Shown in pieces: positions 22,318 through 33,524 of a stretch of DNA of 64,000 bases. The notes under the pieces were generated by a model. It was not told the origin of the DNA. It saw only the letters and a program-made list of their open reading frames with translations, and made no database searches. The position numbers and the translations under genes are program-made. Every line of letters starts with the position of its first letter. Within the stretch, counting starts at the first letter, position 1. This DNA is from Sorex araneus (Eukaryota; Chordata; Mammalia; Eulipotyphla; Soricidae): NCBI RefSeq assembly GCF_027595985.1, contig NC_073305.1, forward strand, positions 110,846,035 through 110,910,034. The letters run 5' to 3'.

Positions 22318-22678
22318 AAAAATATTTTTAAAATTTTTTATTAGTGAATCACCGTGGAGTACAGTTACAGATTTGCATATTTTCGTGCTTGTGTTTCAGT
22401 CATACAATGCTCAAGTACCCATCCCTCCACCAGTGCCCATTCTCCACCAGCGATGATCCCAGTATCCCTCCCACCTCTCCACCCTATCCCCTCCACCCTG
22501 CTCTGTGGCAGGGCATTCCCTTTTGTTCTCTCTCTCCTTTTAGGTGTTGTGGTTTGCAGTAGAGATATTGGGTGGCCATCATGTTCTATCTATAGCCTAC
22601 TTTCAGCAGTCCTCTCCCATCCCGAGCAGGTCCTCCAACCACACTTTATTTGGTGTTCCCTTCTCTAATTGAGCTGCC
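22318..22678 (-). mobile_element. L1 3' UTR, second of the pair
   Basis: Inverted 3' UTR: ATTAGTGAATCACCGTGGAG, CCACCAGTGCCCATTCTCC, GGTGTTGTGGTTTGCAGTAG. The flanks are CTGGATGCGAAGATCTTTAT at 22301 and CTGGATGGGGAGATCTTTAT near 22683. Confidence 0.88.
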
Positions 22679-22879
22679 TTTTCTGGATGGGGAGATCTTT
22701 ATTATTACACAACAGGGCAATAGAGGAGGAGCAGAGCCACAGAGAAAAATGGGACAAAAAAACAAAACAGGAGCCTTAAACGATATCAGCAATTATATCA
22801 GATATGAAAAGACTAATTTTTTTCCAACTAAAGGCAGAAATTACTAGACTGAATAAAAGAGATAGGTCCTGGACCATAA

Positions 22880-23130
22880 ATAGCTCAAAGAGATGGAGCT
22901 TATTCCATGTTGATGTGCATAATACTGAGTTCAGTCTCCTGTACCACACAGCCTGCTGAGCACAGAGCACAAGCTGGGGTAATTCTGCTTGCCCCCAGCA
23001 CTGCTAGGTTTAAGTAGCACTACAGGACCAGTCTCAGCATCGAACCATCAGGCCCGTGCTGCTGGACTGAGCATGGTCAGGAGTGGCCCCGCACCCACAA
23101 CCACCATTGGAAAGGTCCCTTTGTAAAAGC
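22880..23130 (+). mobile_element. old SINE copies, poorly preserved
   Basis: CCTGCTGAGCACAGAGCACAAG, CCAGCACTGCTAGG and similar words. Confidence 0.45.
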
Positions 23131-23699
23131 AACAGACCCAACAATGTCTTTATTTTTATTTTAATTTGGGGGCCTCTGAAGCGGTGCTCAGGGGGTCCAT
23201 GCATACTTGACCCAGTGATACTTGACCTGCATGTGTGGGTTTGATGGTTCAGTGTTTGGGCTGGTTATGTAGGTCTGTCATTCTTTTGGATCAGAGGTGG
23301 CCAGGGACTATGCACTGTGGATATCCAGGGGGTTCTCTCTCTTTTCCTTCTTGAGATAGCTAAGGGTTTGCCAATCTTGTTTACTCTTTCAAAGAACTAG
23401 CTCTTACCGGTACTGATCTTTTGTATTATCATTGTGACTTCTAGTTTCTTTATTTCAGCCCTAAACTTATTGAAAACTTAAAGAAAATTTCCCTTTACTG
23501 AGTTTAGAATGATCTATTTTTTTCTAACTTCTTAAGGTGTGAGGTGACATTATTTGACTCTTCTCTTATTTTCTTACATGTGCCTATATTGCTATGTGCC
23601 TCCCTCTTAATACTGCTTTTGCTGTGTCTAATATGACCTGATAGTTCCTGTCTATTTAATCTGATGTGAGTGTTACTTCTTTTTTCTTTTTTTTTTTGA

Positions 23700-24280
23700 A
23701 AAACCAAGATTTAAGTCAGGGTCAAGTATATGCAAGGCAACTGCCCTACTTCTGAGCTACATCCCAGCTCTTGTTCATTTACTTTTTGGTGCTTCTTCTT
23801 GTTGTTTGTTTTGTTTGGGGGCCACTCCCCACTGGCTAAGCTTCTGGGCTTACTTCTGGCTCTGTGCTCAGGGATCACTCAGGATGGTGCTTGGGGAACT
23901 AACTATATGTGGTGCCGGGGATTAAACTGGAGTTGGCCACAAGCAAGACAAACATATAAACCCCCATTGTATCTCAAGTAAATAAGCATCTCAGCCCGTG
24001 TACTTTCTCTCCTGCCCTAGGCTTACTATCATTGATTTTTTAAAGGGTCATTCCCAGCAGAATTTGTTAGGGTCAGGGCAAGTCCAGGGAATGCTTAGCC
24101 CAGCAGTACAAGCCTGAAGGTTCAGTACTCAGGTCCAGCAATGTCATGCAGCTTAGGCTAAATGTTCACCAGGGCAAAACCTAGTGGTGCTCCAAGGGCC
24201 AAACTCTTTGGAGCCTGGACTCAGGGCCTTGTGCATACAGTCACGTGCTCTTTCACTGGAACTATTTCCCCAAATCCAAG
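23700..24280 (-). mobile_element. old SINE cluster
   Basis: A head scrap at 23715-23770 (ATGCAAGGCAACTGCCCTAC), an inverted copy at about 23810-24010 (GGGGGCCACTCCCC, CTCTGTGCTCAGGGATCACTC) and a poorly preserved third copy at 24050-24280. Confidence 0.6.
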
Positions 24281-24505
24281 CATGGCTTAAAAAAAGACAT
24301 TTTTTTTTTTTTTAGCCACTCTTAGTCTGTGTGATCATTTTCTAACATTTTTACTTTGAGTCTATATTTATCACTGAAGTGCAAGTGTGTCTCATAAGGG
24401 GAAAAAGCTTGAGTTTTTTACTGATCTATTCAGTCACTCTGTGCCTTTTGATTGTGAGTTTGGGCCTTTGAGATTTACTGAAATTATTGATATAAAAGAA
24501 TTACT

Positions 24506-24681
24506 GGGGGGGGCTGGAGCGATAGCACAGCGGGTAGGGCGTTTGCCTTGCACGCGGCCGACCCGGGTTCTAATCCCAGCATCCCATATGGTCCCCTGAG
24601 CACCGCCAGGGGTAATTCCTGAGTGAAGAGCCAGGAGTAACTCCTGTGCATCGCTGGGTGTGACCCAAAAAAAAACCAAAA
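24506..24681 (+). mobile_element. tRNA-SINE, first of a tandem pair
   Basis: Near-consensus copy. AAAAGAATTACT lies before it (24494-24505) and after it (24682-24693). Confidence 0.95.
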
Positions 24682-24693
24682 AAAAGAATTACT

Positions 24694-24867
24694 AGGGGCC
24701 GGAGCATTAGCACAGCAGCGGGTAGGGCATTTGCCTTGCACACGGCTTACCAGGGTTCCATTCCTAGCATTCCATATGGTCCCCTGAGCACCGCCAGGAG
24801 TAATTCCTGAGTTCATGAGCCAGGAGTAACCCCTGTGTATCACTGGGTGTGACCCAAAAAGAAAAAA
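24694..24867 (+). mobile_element. tRNA-SINE, second of a tandem pair
   Basis: Second near-consensus copy in the same orientation. The same AAAAGAATTACT recurs at 24868-24879, so two insertions share one target. Confidence 0.95.
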
Positions 24868-26405
24868 AAAAGAATTACTTCCAATTTTTCTTTACATATA
24901 TGGATTCTGGGTTTTTTTTCTTTTAATTCCTTCTCTATCTTATTTTCTGCCCCAGGTACTTTGATATTTGCAACTTGTTAGGGATCAATTTCCATTAGGC
25001 TCTGCTTGGTTGTTTATTCTAAATATTGCTTGCCTTGAGGTACCATCAAAATTACATCTAAAGTTTCCATTTTATACCCTCCTATTAAATTTAAAACAAA
25101 AAACTCTGTATTTCAAAGATATCCCATTATTTCTCTCCTTTACCATATTTTTATGTTTTTGTCTCTTACTATTCCCAAAGAGGGTTTCTTTGCACTTAAT
25201 ATTTCTTGTAGAGCCAATCTGGTGACCATGAATGTCTGCCTGCTGCTTTTATCAGTCCTTCAGATCCAAGTGATAATCTAGCTGGATAGAATATTTTTGA
25301 TTGGAGACCTTTTCATTTAATTTGTTGGTTAAATCACACCATTCTTTGTTGGCCAGGAGTGTTTAACTGGTTAAATATGCTGTGAGTAATATGGGATAGT
25401 TTTCTTACACAAGTCTTCGTTTTCCTCATACTGGCTTTAGGAATCTGTCTATGCTTTGCTACCATTTTACTAGAGTGTGTCTTGGTATTAGTCTATTTGA
25501 GTTCATTTTGTTTAGATCTCCTGACTTCCTGGATTTGAGTATCTGTGTCCTTCCCATCCCAGGGACTTTGTTCCCTCTTAATCTTCTTCTTTTTAAATTA
25601 TAATTTAACACGTCACAGGGTCTTTTTTCCCCTCTTCATTTTCTTTTCAAATATAATTTAACATGGTTACAGTAGCTTCAATATTTATGGGTTTTGATGT
25701 AGAGTTATAGCATTTCACTACCATCAAAATGCCCAAGACCCTCTATCACTATCATTTTGAGAGACTTCTTTTTTTTTCCTTACTATTATTTGTTCAAATA
25801 AGAATTCTTAACATTTTTTCTCTCTTTCTGGGATATCTATAATGTGAATGCTGTTCTTCTTGGTGCTATTTTATAAATATCGTATGTTTTCTTCATTTTG
25901 AAAATTTCTTCTTCCTTATTCTGTTATTTGTAAGAGCACCAAGAAAGTGCTCAGGGGGCTCAGAGGACACTTCTGGTAATACTGTCTGGCTGTATTGGAA
26001 TGGACTATTCAGTGATGTGACGCTGCTCAATCAAGCAGTGCTGGGCCCGCAGTGGCTTCTTCCATCTTTCCTCAGGACCACACAGGACTGGAAAGTGAAC
26101 TGGAAAATGGTCCAATGAGTATTCCAGCTACTCACCCTGGATCTTTGAGTACTCTGAGTTTTTCTTTTGCTTTTTTTGATAGTTTCTTCTACTGTGTCCT
26201 TAAACTAAGTTGTTGAATCTTCAGCTTCTGCCATTCTGCTGTTGAGAAGTATGTTTTTTGGTGTTTTTTTTACTATTGTGTGTGTTTTCTTTCAGTAACT
26301 ACTCCTTTTTGAATTTCTCTTATACTCTCAGGCTTCCTCTGTCCTTGTTGAAGTTTTCTCCTTACTTCCTCATTCCATGCAACATTCTGAGGACTTTTGC
26401 TTCGA

Positions 26406-27265
26406 TGTTGTTAGGTACCTAAAAGACAGACCCAGAGCCAGACTGCAGCCATGACAGGCCATAGCTAACGTTAAGTTTTGACTAGGCCTATGTTTCTGCT
26501 TCCCAGAAACTGAACTTACAATTTCGGTTAAGGAACTGCTAGATCATCTGACTGGGCATGAGGAGGTCACTATGTCCTTTATTTGGAACAACCAGAAATT
26601 GACTATCATCAAATATTGATTAAGCTCTGACAACTGTTGCTTGGTCACTGTTATTGTAGCGCTTGCTCAACCTTGGAACCTATATAAAATGCTTGCCATT
26701 GGAGGTCAGGGTCACTATCAAGAGACCACTTTGTGGATGAGAGGCCACCTGGGGTACAAGACTGGAGTGCCTGGGGGAACCTGTGTGTTAGGTTGCCAGG
26801 GCAGGTGTTGGAGAAAAGGAATTAGGACTTGAGCTTCCTAGAGGGTGGCAGTGTACCCAGTTCTACTGCCTTGGGGTGGGGAGAACCAGAATTCCAAACA
26901 GAGAGAGGCTTGAAGTCCATGCATATCAGTATTGAGAAGGTGTGAGGGGTTCAGAGGAGCTCATAGTCACCAGAGGCTGGTAGACCCTATGCAATGATCA
27001 CAAAGAGCTCCTAGCTAGGCCTAGTGGCTTAAGGACAGACGTGGGTCTCAGTTCGAGAGCAGGCCCTCTAGGATGGAATGGGGGTTCAACAACAGTGGGG
27101 GACCCCCTGCCACCTGGCTGTGCTTCAGGGGTCTGCTTGTCCAGAACCAGGCAGCAGGTTCCTCCTGGCCAGGCTTAAGCAACACCCCCAGCCCTGTTGC
27201 TCAGCCTGGGACCAGTGGGACTCACAGTGGGAATTTTCCCTTGTGATCGCACCTATTGAGAGATC
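26406..27265 (+). other. unassigned sequence, possible LTR
   Basis: Begins near TGTTAGGTACCT, has a TATA-like CCTATATAAAATGC at about 26678-26692 and no coding frame of note. An LTR is one reading, but no end or target duplication was confirmed. Confidence 0.25.
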
Positions 27266-27280
27266 AAAAATGGCATCTCT

Positions 27281-27583
27281 TGGAGGTGAATGGGCACTGG
27301 TGGATGGATGGGTAAACAATCACTGTATGAGTGAAATGTAAAAACAAAAGTTCATAAGTTTGTAACTGTACATCACAGTGATTCTCTAATAATTTTTTTC
27401 TTTTTGGGTCACACCTGGCGATGCACAGGGGTTACTCCTGGCTCTGCACTCAGGAATGACTCCTGGCGGTGCTCAGCGGACCATATGGGATGCTGGGAAT
27501 CGAACCCGGGTTGGCTGGGTGCAAGGCAAATGCCCTACCCACTGTGCTATTGCTCCAGCTCCCCTCTAATAAAAATTTTTTTT
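27281..27583 (+). mobile_element. L1 3' UTR fragment (A), carrying a SINE
   Basis: GGGCACTGGTGGATGGATGGG to CACAGTGATTCTCTAATAA, resuming after the SINE as TCTAATAAAAATTTTTTTT. The target word AAAATGGCATCTCT lies at 27267-27280 and 27586-27599. Confidence 0.88.
27395..27562 (-). mobile_element. tRNA-SINE nested in L1 fragment A
   Basis: Inverted near-consensus copy. CTCTAATAA of the L1 tail is duplicated on either side. Confidence 0.92.
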
Positions 27584-27599
27584 AAAAAATGGCATCTCT

Positions 27600-28110
27600 A
27601 GAGAGAGAACAGAAGGGAATGCCCTGCCACAGTGGCAGGGTAGGGTGGGGGGAGATGAGATTGGGGAGGGTGGGAGGGATGCTGGGTTTACTGGTGGTGG
27701 AGAATAGGCACTGGTGAAGGGATGGGTTCTCGAACTTTGTATGAGGGAAACATGAGCACAAAAGTGTAAAAATCTGTAACTGTACCCTCACGGTGATTCA
27801 CTAATTAAAAATAAATAAATTTTTTTAAAAATAAAAGAATAAAAATAATAATAAAATGAAATAATGCATAATTAAAGGTCATTTAAAACACATTTAAAAT
27901 TTTCCTTTTTTATCAATAGTCAACAAACATTTTTTCTAGTACTCATTATGTTCAAATCATTAATGTGCTATTATTTTGCCCACAGAAAAAATCATATTAA
28001 TATTGGAAAAGAGATAATATATGATGAACAATAAATAGCTAATGTTATTGTGATCATTAGATACTTGAAATAAATTGGTTTGAATAACAAAATTTTTTAA
28101 AATTAAAAAA
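27600..28110 (+). mobile_element. L1 3' UTR (B) with apparent 3' transduction
   Basis: The L1 3' UTR ends at about 27820 with an A-rich run. About 280 bases of non-L1 DNA follow, then a second A run (28105-28113), and only then the target word AAAATGGCATCTCT at 28111-28124. Confidence 0.75.
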
Positions 28111-28124
28111 AAAATGGCATCTCT

Positions 28125-28870
28125 AAACAAGGTTTCAGGCTACAAGATGATGCTAACTGCGGATTCTGACCCCTACATACCTTTCATTCTCTGGTTTTGG
28201 TTTCTGTTGTAATGAGAATAGAATTGTGAAGTTAGGAAATTTGGCTTAAATACCTCCTCACCCACAACCTCTACCCATCTCCCAGGGCAAACTCCCTAGA
28301 GATCTCATTCTCACTGTTGGTCCTTGCTCCAACCCACTTCCATTTTCACAAAGGCTTGGGAATGCTAACCTTATCTCCCTCACTGCCTCTGGTTGCTCCA
28401 GGGTAAAGTCCTTCTGGTAAGAACACTGACCCTCCCTGCATCCCGTTTAACAGGTTTTCTCAGACAGCATTGTCTTCTGAACCAAGTTTTGGTGTAGATT
28501 TTACTGAGATCAAAGAAGAAGGCTGCAGAGATAATTCTTATGAAGTATTGATATGATAGCTATAGAAGTTGATTTTTGAATCCTGAACCCATCTTTCATA
28601 CCAAGAAATCCCATTTGGTTGTGGTGAAGTACACCAATGTTTGAAATTTACTTTGAAATATATTTTTAAAAAATAAGATAAATAGTGATGTGTTTTATTT
28701 GATGGGAAAATACAGGAAAATGTAAATCTAGATAGTGTAGAGAAATACACAACAGAAGACATTTGATTTGTGGTGCTACTTTGCATAATTTGTTGCTAAA
28801 ATTATTTTCTCAAAAGAGCAGAGCTTATAAAAGTTCCTAAATGTGTTTCTGCTTTGAAACTCATTTCCTT
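28125..28870. other. no recognisable feature
   Basis: Mixed-composition unique-looking sequence without a supported gene. Confidence 0.45.
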
Positions 28871-28878
28871 GAGTTTGT

Positions 28879-29310
28879 TTTATTTATGTATTTATTTATT
28901 TATTTATTCATCTAGTTATTTATTTATTTATCTTTTTGGTTTTTGGTACACACCCTGCTGCAGGGCTTGTGGCTTATCTCTGGCTCTGTGCTCAGGAAGT
29001 AAGCACTCCTAGTGGTGCTCAGGGAACCAAATACGGTACCGAGGATTGAGCATGCAAGGCAAGCGCCCTACCAACTCAAATATTTCTCTGGCTCGGGGCT
29101 GGAGTGATAGCACAGCGGGTAGGGCGTTTGCCTTGCACGCGGCCAACCCGGGTTCGAATCCCAGCATCCCATATGGTCCCCTGAGCACCGCCAGGGGTGA
29201 TTCCTGAGTGCATGAGCCAGGAGTGACCCCTGTGCATCGCCGGGTGTGACCCAAAAAGCAAAAAAAAAAAAAAAAAAATATTTCTCTGGCTCCTTTTCTT
29301 GTCTTTGGTC
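28879..29310 (-). mobile_element. old SINE with (TTTA)n tail, split by a young SINE
   Basis: The left part (28879-29094) has a TTTATTTA-rich tail, GGTACACACCCTGCTGCAGG and GCATGCAAGGCAAGCGCCC. The end TTTCTCTGGCTCC resumes at 29281. Confidence 0.8.
29095..29275 (+). mobile_element. tRNA-SINE, young, perfect 17-bp target duplication
   Basis: Reads as the family consensus (GGGGCTGGAGTGATAGCACAG, GGTTCGAATCCCAGCATCCC, then CAAAAA run). AAATATTTCTCTGGCTC lies at 29078-29094 and 29276-29292. Confidence 0.97.
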
Positions 29311-29569
29311 ATCCAATATAACTTCTTTATAAAATATTTCGTCTTTGGTTTACTCCTGGTGATGCTTGAGGGGCTGCTCCCTGCAGTTCTGAAATAGAAT
29401 CTGGAGATCTTGCCTGCAAATGGCTCTAGTTCTTGGAGCCATTTTTCTTAGGCCCCTGTGTGACTCCTTTTTGGCACATAAACTTTTCTAGAAACTGTTG
29501 GTGCTTTTCCCTTGCTGTCTTTAAAAATTCTGATAAAACAAATAATTCAATTTAAAAAATATTCTAGAG

Positions 29570-29751
29570 GGCTGGAGCAATAGCACATCGGGTAGGGCTT
29601 TTGCCTTGTACTTGGCCGACCCAGGTTTGATTCCCAGCATCCCATATGGTCCTCTGAGCACCTCTAGGGGTGATTCCTGAGTGCAGAGCCAGGAATAACC
29701 CCTGTGCATTGCCAGGTGTGACCCAAAAAGCAAAAAAAAAAAAAAAAAAAA
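29570..29751 (+). mobile_element. tRNA-SINE
   Basis: GGGCTGGAGCAATAGCACATC, CATCCCATATGGTCCTCTG, CAGGTGTGACCCAAAAAGC + A run. Confidence 0.93.
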
Positions 29752-30364
29752 TCTAATTTTATAAAAACATTCCTAGCATTATGGGCAGGAGTGAGGGATT
29801 TAAAGTTTTTGTAAAAAGAAAAAAAAACTTATCTATTTCTCATCACTTGGATTTGATGGATTTGATGACTGAATCCTCTCATCTTAACGTTTCATAAACA
29901 CAATGCCAGATTTTTGCAGTTGAGTTGCATTTATTGCAGTTGTGAAAAACACTTTGAAGAGGAAAGAGAACTAAATTATCCACAAGGGTGTTTTCAATAA
30001 AGAGTTTAAATTTGAATATCTAAATTCAGAAAGCTGAAAAGGGAATGTTTATTATTGCATTTTTCAGATGTTTTCAACCTTATTTAGGAAGAGGTTTGAT
30101 TTTTTTAAAAAGAATAGTCTTAATTATATGTAACATTCAAATTATTGTCCTAGACATATTTTGAAAATGTACCATTGGAACAGATATGGTCCTTGTTTTT
30201 CAGTACAGAAATTCCAACATTCCAAACATCATATTCTGAAGACTGTAAGAGTAATGCCACTAGCAGAAGGAGAGAGAATAATAGAACTGACTTTGTGGGG
30301 AAGATGGCATTTGAGCTTACCTACAGAACAGCTTCAAGGGAAAGATGATTAGTAAGGTTTTGTA
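29752..30364. other. no recognisable feature
   Basis: AT-rich sequence. No gene or repeat was recognised. Confidence 0.45.
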
Positions 30365-30682
30365 TTATGTTTCACCACAGAGACAGAATAGAACTGTATA
30401 TAAAGAGAAAGATTTATTTTGTTGAAATACTCTTGTGATTGAGGAGGAGGCATGACAAACTCAAAATCTCCAGCCTGTGCTGGCAGACTGGAGATCCAGA
30501 AAAGAGTTTCAGTTCTAGTTTTGATGAGATCTGCTGACAGAATTTCTTCTCTATCAAAGAGGTGAGTCTTTTCACTATTTAGGTTTTTGATTGATTAGAG
30601 GTGGCCCACCCATACTAAGGCAATAATCAGCCTTACTCAAAGTCTATTGCTTTTAATGTTAATCTCATTTTAAAAAAATCAC

Positions 30683-33497
30683 TTGTATCACTTTGATCAG
30701 TTGTCTTCTCGTTGATCTTCAATTTACTCAAGCAGGCGCTAGTAATGTCTCCATTTGTCCCTGTCACGTGCTATTGTAGCCCAATGATATCTGCTTGCTC
30801 CAGGGACAGGAAGTGCCTCAAACTGTTCATTCAGGGTTTTGACAAAGAAGTCTGACCATCTCATTGGTGGGTGGCTACACAGTCTTTTGACGTCCCATGG
30901 AATCCAGTCGATAACATCTCTAGTCCAGTGGTCATCTTTGAATTGCATTACATATCCGGTCCATCTGATTCTTGATGTCTTGGCAAACGAGACAGCATCT
31001 CTGATTCATGACCGTAGACAGAGGTTGGCAGAGGTTGGAGCTCCGGATTCTTTCTCTCACTTGAGTGAGACATGATGCTCCTAGCATAGCTCTTTCAATT
31101 CCTCTTTGGGATACACAAATAGCATCTCATCCTGTTTGCATAGGGCCCAGGTCTCTGAGGCATATGTTAGTGCAGGAAGAAAGGTGGAATCAAAAAGATG
31201 TGCCTGGAGCTGGAGATCCTTTGTCCTCTTAATCACTTCTTCAATGCTCTTGAAGGCATTCCACACTGCTCACTTCCTCCTGAGCAGTTCTGGCGCCAAG
31301 TCATTCCTCATGTTGAGTTCTCGACCTAGGTACACATAGCTGCTGCATTCGAAGATGTTCATTCCATTGAGAGCAAATGGAGCTTCAGGGACTAGTTCGT
31401 TTTTCATGAGCATTGTCTTGTTGAGGTTCAGCTGCAGTCCGACCTTTCCACACTCGCGGTCGAAGTCTGCCAGCATTTGTGCCGCTTGGCTAATGTTTGG
31501 CATCATGAGAGCAATATCATCAGTGAAGCGGAGGTGGTATAGTTGCCTACCGTCTATCTTCATTCCCGTTCCTTCCCATCCCAGTCGTCACATGACATTC
31601 TCGAGGATGGCACCAAAGAGTTTTGGTGAAATGGTATTGCCATGTCAAACCCCTTTTTTTACATCAATGATCACTTCCTTGTAGAATGGTGAGATCTTGG
31701 TGGTGAATCCGTAATACAGCTCTTGGAGGATCTTGATGTACTGAGTTTGAACGCCCTGTTTGGCTAGGGCTTAGATGACCGCTTCAGTCTCAACAGAATC
31801 AAAGGCCTTCTTTAAATCGATGAATGTTAGACAGAGCGGCATCTTGAATGCTCGTGAAACTTCAATGAGTTTGGTCACTGTGTGGATATGGTCGATCATG
31901 CTGAATCCTTTTTAGAACCTGGCTTGCTTGATGGTTGTCCTTTATCTACTGTTCTGCATATTCTATTCAGGATGGCGTGAGTGAACAACTTGTAGACGAC
32001 AGACAGCAGACAGATTGGGTGATAGTTGCTGATATCGTGGATGTCTCCCTTCTTGTACAACAGAATGGTCCTGCTGGTTTTCCACTGGGATGGAACCTTG
32101 CATTCAGACAAGCAGCGTGTGAAGAGCCAAGCCAGTGTATCGATGAGTACTGGCTGCAGATTCTTCAGGTGTTCGGGTCCTACCTTTTCTGGACCGGGTG
32201 CTGTACTCGTCTTTACCGATGAAATGGCGTGTCGGATTTCGGAAGGGAGAACATTGGGAATAACATATCCATCCTGTGGAATTTTGTACGTGGGCAGGTG
32301 GACATGGCTGTCAAAGAGATCTGAGTAGAAGTTGTGAATAATCCTCTCCATTGCCCTTCTGGAAGATTGATAGATCCATCAGGAAGTCAAAGGGCAGTCA
32401 TCTTGGAATTGTAGTTGGCGAAGGACAGGCGAGCATTGCGAATACTTTTCCCGGCTACTGCTACTCTTCTCTCATTGAGGTCTTCCTTTGTTGCTTCTAT
32501 GCACAGCTTTTTGAGCTCAGACATTAGCTTGTAGTTGCCTGAGGCTCACACCAAACCACGTTGATAAATGAGCTTGAGAGTTTCCAAAGACAGGCATCTG
32601 TTTGTGGCTTTCTCACTCTTGGCATTCTTCACACAGTCATGGAGGTGCTGAACCAGTCAATCGTATTCCTTGTCGATGTTGTCAAGGACAGCATCTTCCC
32701 ACGTTGCCTCAATAGTGCCAAAGAGCTCCCAGTTGGTGGTCATTCTGGGAGTTCCTTTCTTAAACTTAAACTTTGCAGACCTTTCTCCCTGCTCCGTGAA
32801 GTAGAATTTTGCACGAAGGAGATGGTGGTCCAATCCTGTTTGGAATTTTGGGACAACAGCGACATCGATCAGGCAAAACCTTCCATTGAATATGATGTGG
32901 TTAATTTCATTGTGGAACTGTCCACTGGGAGACTCCCATGTCCAGCGTTTAGATTCGGCCTTCTGGAACTGTGAGTTACCATGGATGTCTTGGTAGACAT
33001 GATGAACTCAGACAGTCTCTCACCCTGATCGTTCCATTCTAGGACATGGGTCCCAATGTGGAGTTCTTCGGGTGACTTTCTCGATCCTATTCTGGCATTA
33101 AAATCACCAACAATGATCTTGTAGAAGATGTGGTCTTCTTTATAGAACCTCTCGAGTTCCATGTAGAACTTCTCAATTTCTTCTTTGTCGTAGTTGGATG
33201 TTGGTGCGTAGACGAGGAAGATAGAAACTGCCAGCAGTGAACCACATCTATTCAAGTGTAATTGTCTGATTTGGGTTGTTAGGCATTCGAATGAATCAAT
33301 GTTCAATGCTCATGGCTAAGTTCATGTTGACAAGGACACCAATGCCACAACACCTCTGTTGTGGCATGTCTTCCTCGTTTCAGTCAGACCAATGATGTTG
33401 TACTTGATCTTCTGCACTTGCACCATCAGATCCTTGATGGATGCTCCTGATGCCAGCATACGTGGGGTGAAAGTACATTTAGTTTAAAATGACGGTA
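30683..33497 (-). mobile_element. RTE-clade non-LTR retrotransposon, near full length, degraded (RTE1_Sar-like)
   Basis: About 2.8 kb with one ancestral reading frame for APE-type endonuclease followed by reverse transcriptase, then a short 3' end. There is no poly(A): the 3' end is the RTE tail with GTGATACAAGT-type units. A probable target duplication, (A)TTTAAAAAA(A)TCAC, lies at 30668-30682 and 33498-33510 and agrees with the interrupted host repeat. The closest family I know is the RTE of strongylid nematodes and of the common shrew. Confidence 0.9.
30697..33480 (-). pseudogene. RTE endonuclease-reverse transcriptase, inactivated
   Basis: In its active form this protein nicks target DNA and copies the element RNA at the nick. 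Reading leftward, the N-terminal endonuclease is seen at about 33475-32870: IKDLMVQVQKIKYNIIGLTET, then after a frameshift and an apparent deletion of about 20 codons VYAPTSNYDKEEIEKFYMEL and the catalytic motif GDFNARIG near 33100. The reverse transcriptase follows at about 32340-31270: SEIRHAISSVKTSTAPGP, YKKGDIHDISNYHPICLLS, an FDSVE motif near 31790 and the active-site block LRFTDDIALMM near 31520. The C-terminus (DSTFLPALTYASETWAL; DWIPWDVKRL; ARDRDKWRHY) runs to a premature TAG at 30739-30741. Reading on past this and a TAA at 30724-30726, the frame continues to a TGA at 30697-30699, which is probably the ancestral end. Several stops and frameshifts make it nonfunctional. Confidence 0.9.
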
Positions 33498-33524
33498 TTT
33501 AAAAAATCACATTCATAAATTGAT

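Larger units (their letters stand above)
23330..26400 (-). mobile_element. ancient L1 body, interrupted by SINEs
   Basis: The antisense strand shows landmarks of mammalian L1: TCTTTCAAAGAACTAGCTC and CTGCTTTTGCTGTGTCTAA at 23380-23640. Further on there are CTAGCTGGATAGAATAT, GAGTGTGTCTTGGTATTAG and TTGAGTTCATTTTGTTTAG at 25275-25530. No frame of useful length remains. Borders are approximate, and 23700-24880 is mostly inserted SINE. Confidence 0.65.

Noticed and set aside
29009-29316. Recurring 60-80 residue frames such as those with PGSCTQE, GDHMGCWD or GPYGMLG motifs, here and at 3979, 15685, 24434, 37140, 45248, 51245, 57493 and 61206
   Set aside because: They are translations of the SINE in different frames. 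The same peptides recur wherever a copy lies, and none has its own start context or conservation.
31355-32328. Plus-strand frames of about 100 codons across the RTE
   Set aside because: Antisense shadows of the reverse transcriptase, which is clearly encoded on the - strand.
30683-33497. Assignment of the RTE to BovB
   Set aside because: Both are RTE clade, but the C-terminal and active-site stretches read much closer to the strongylid nematode type as I know it. A phylogeny would settle it.
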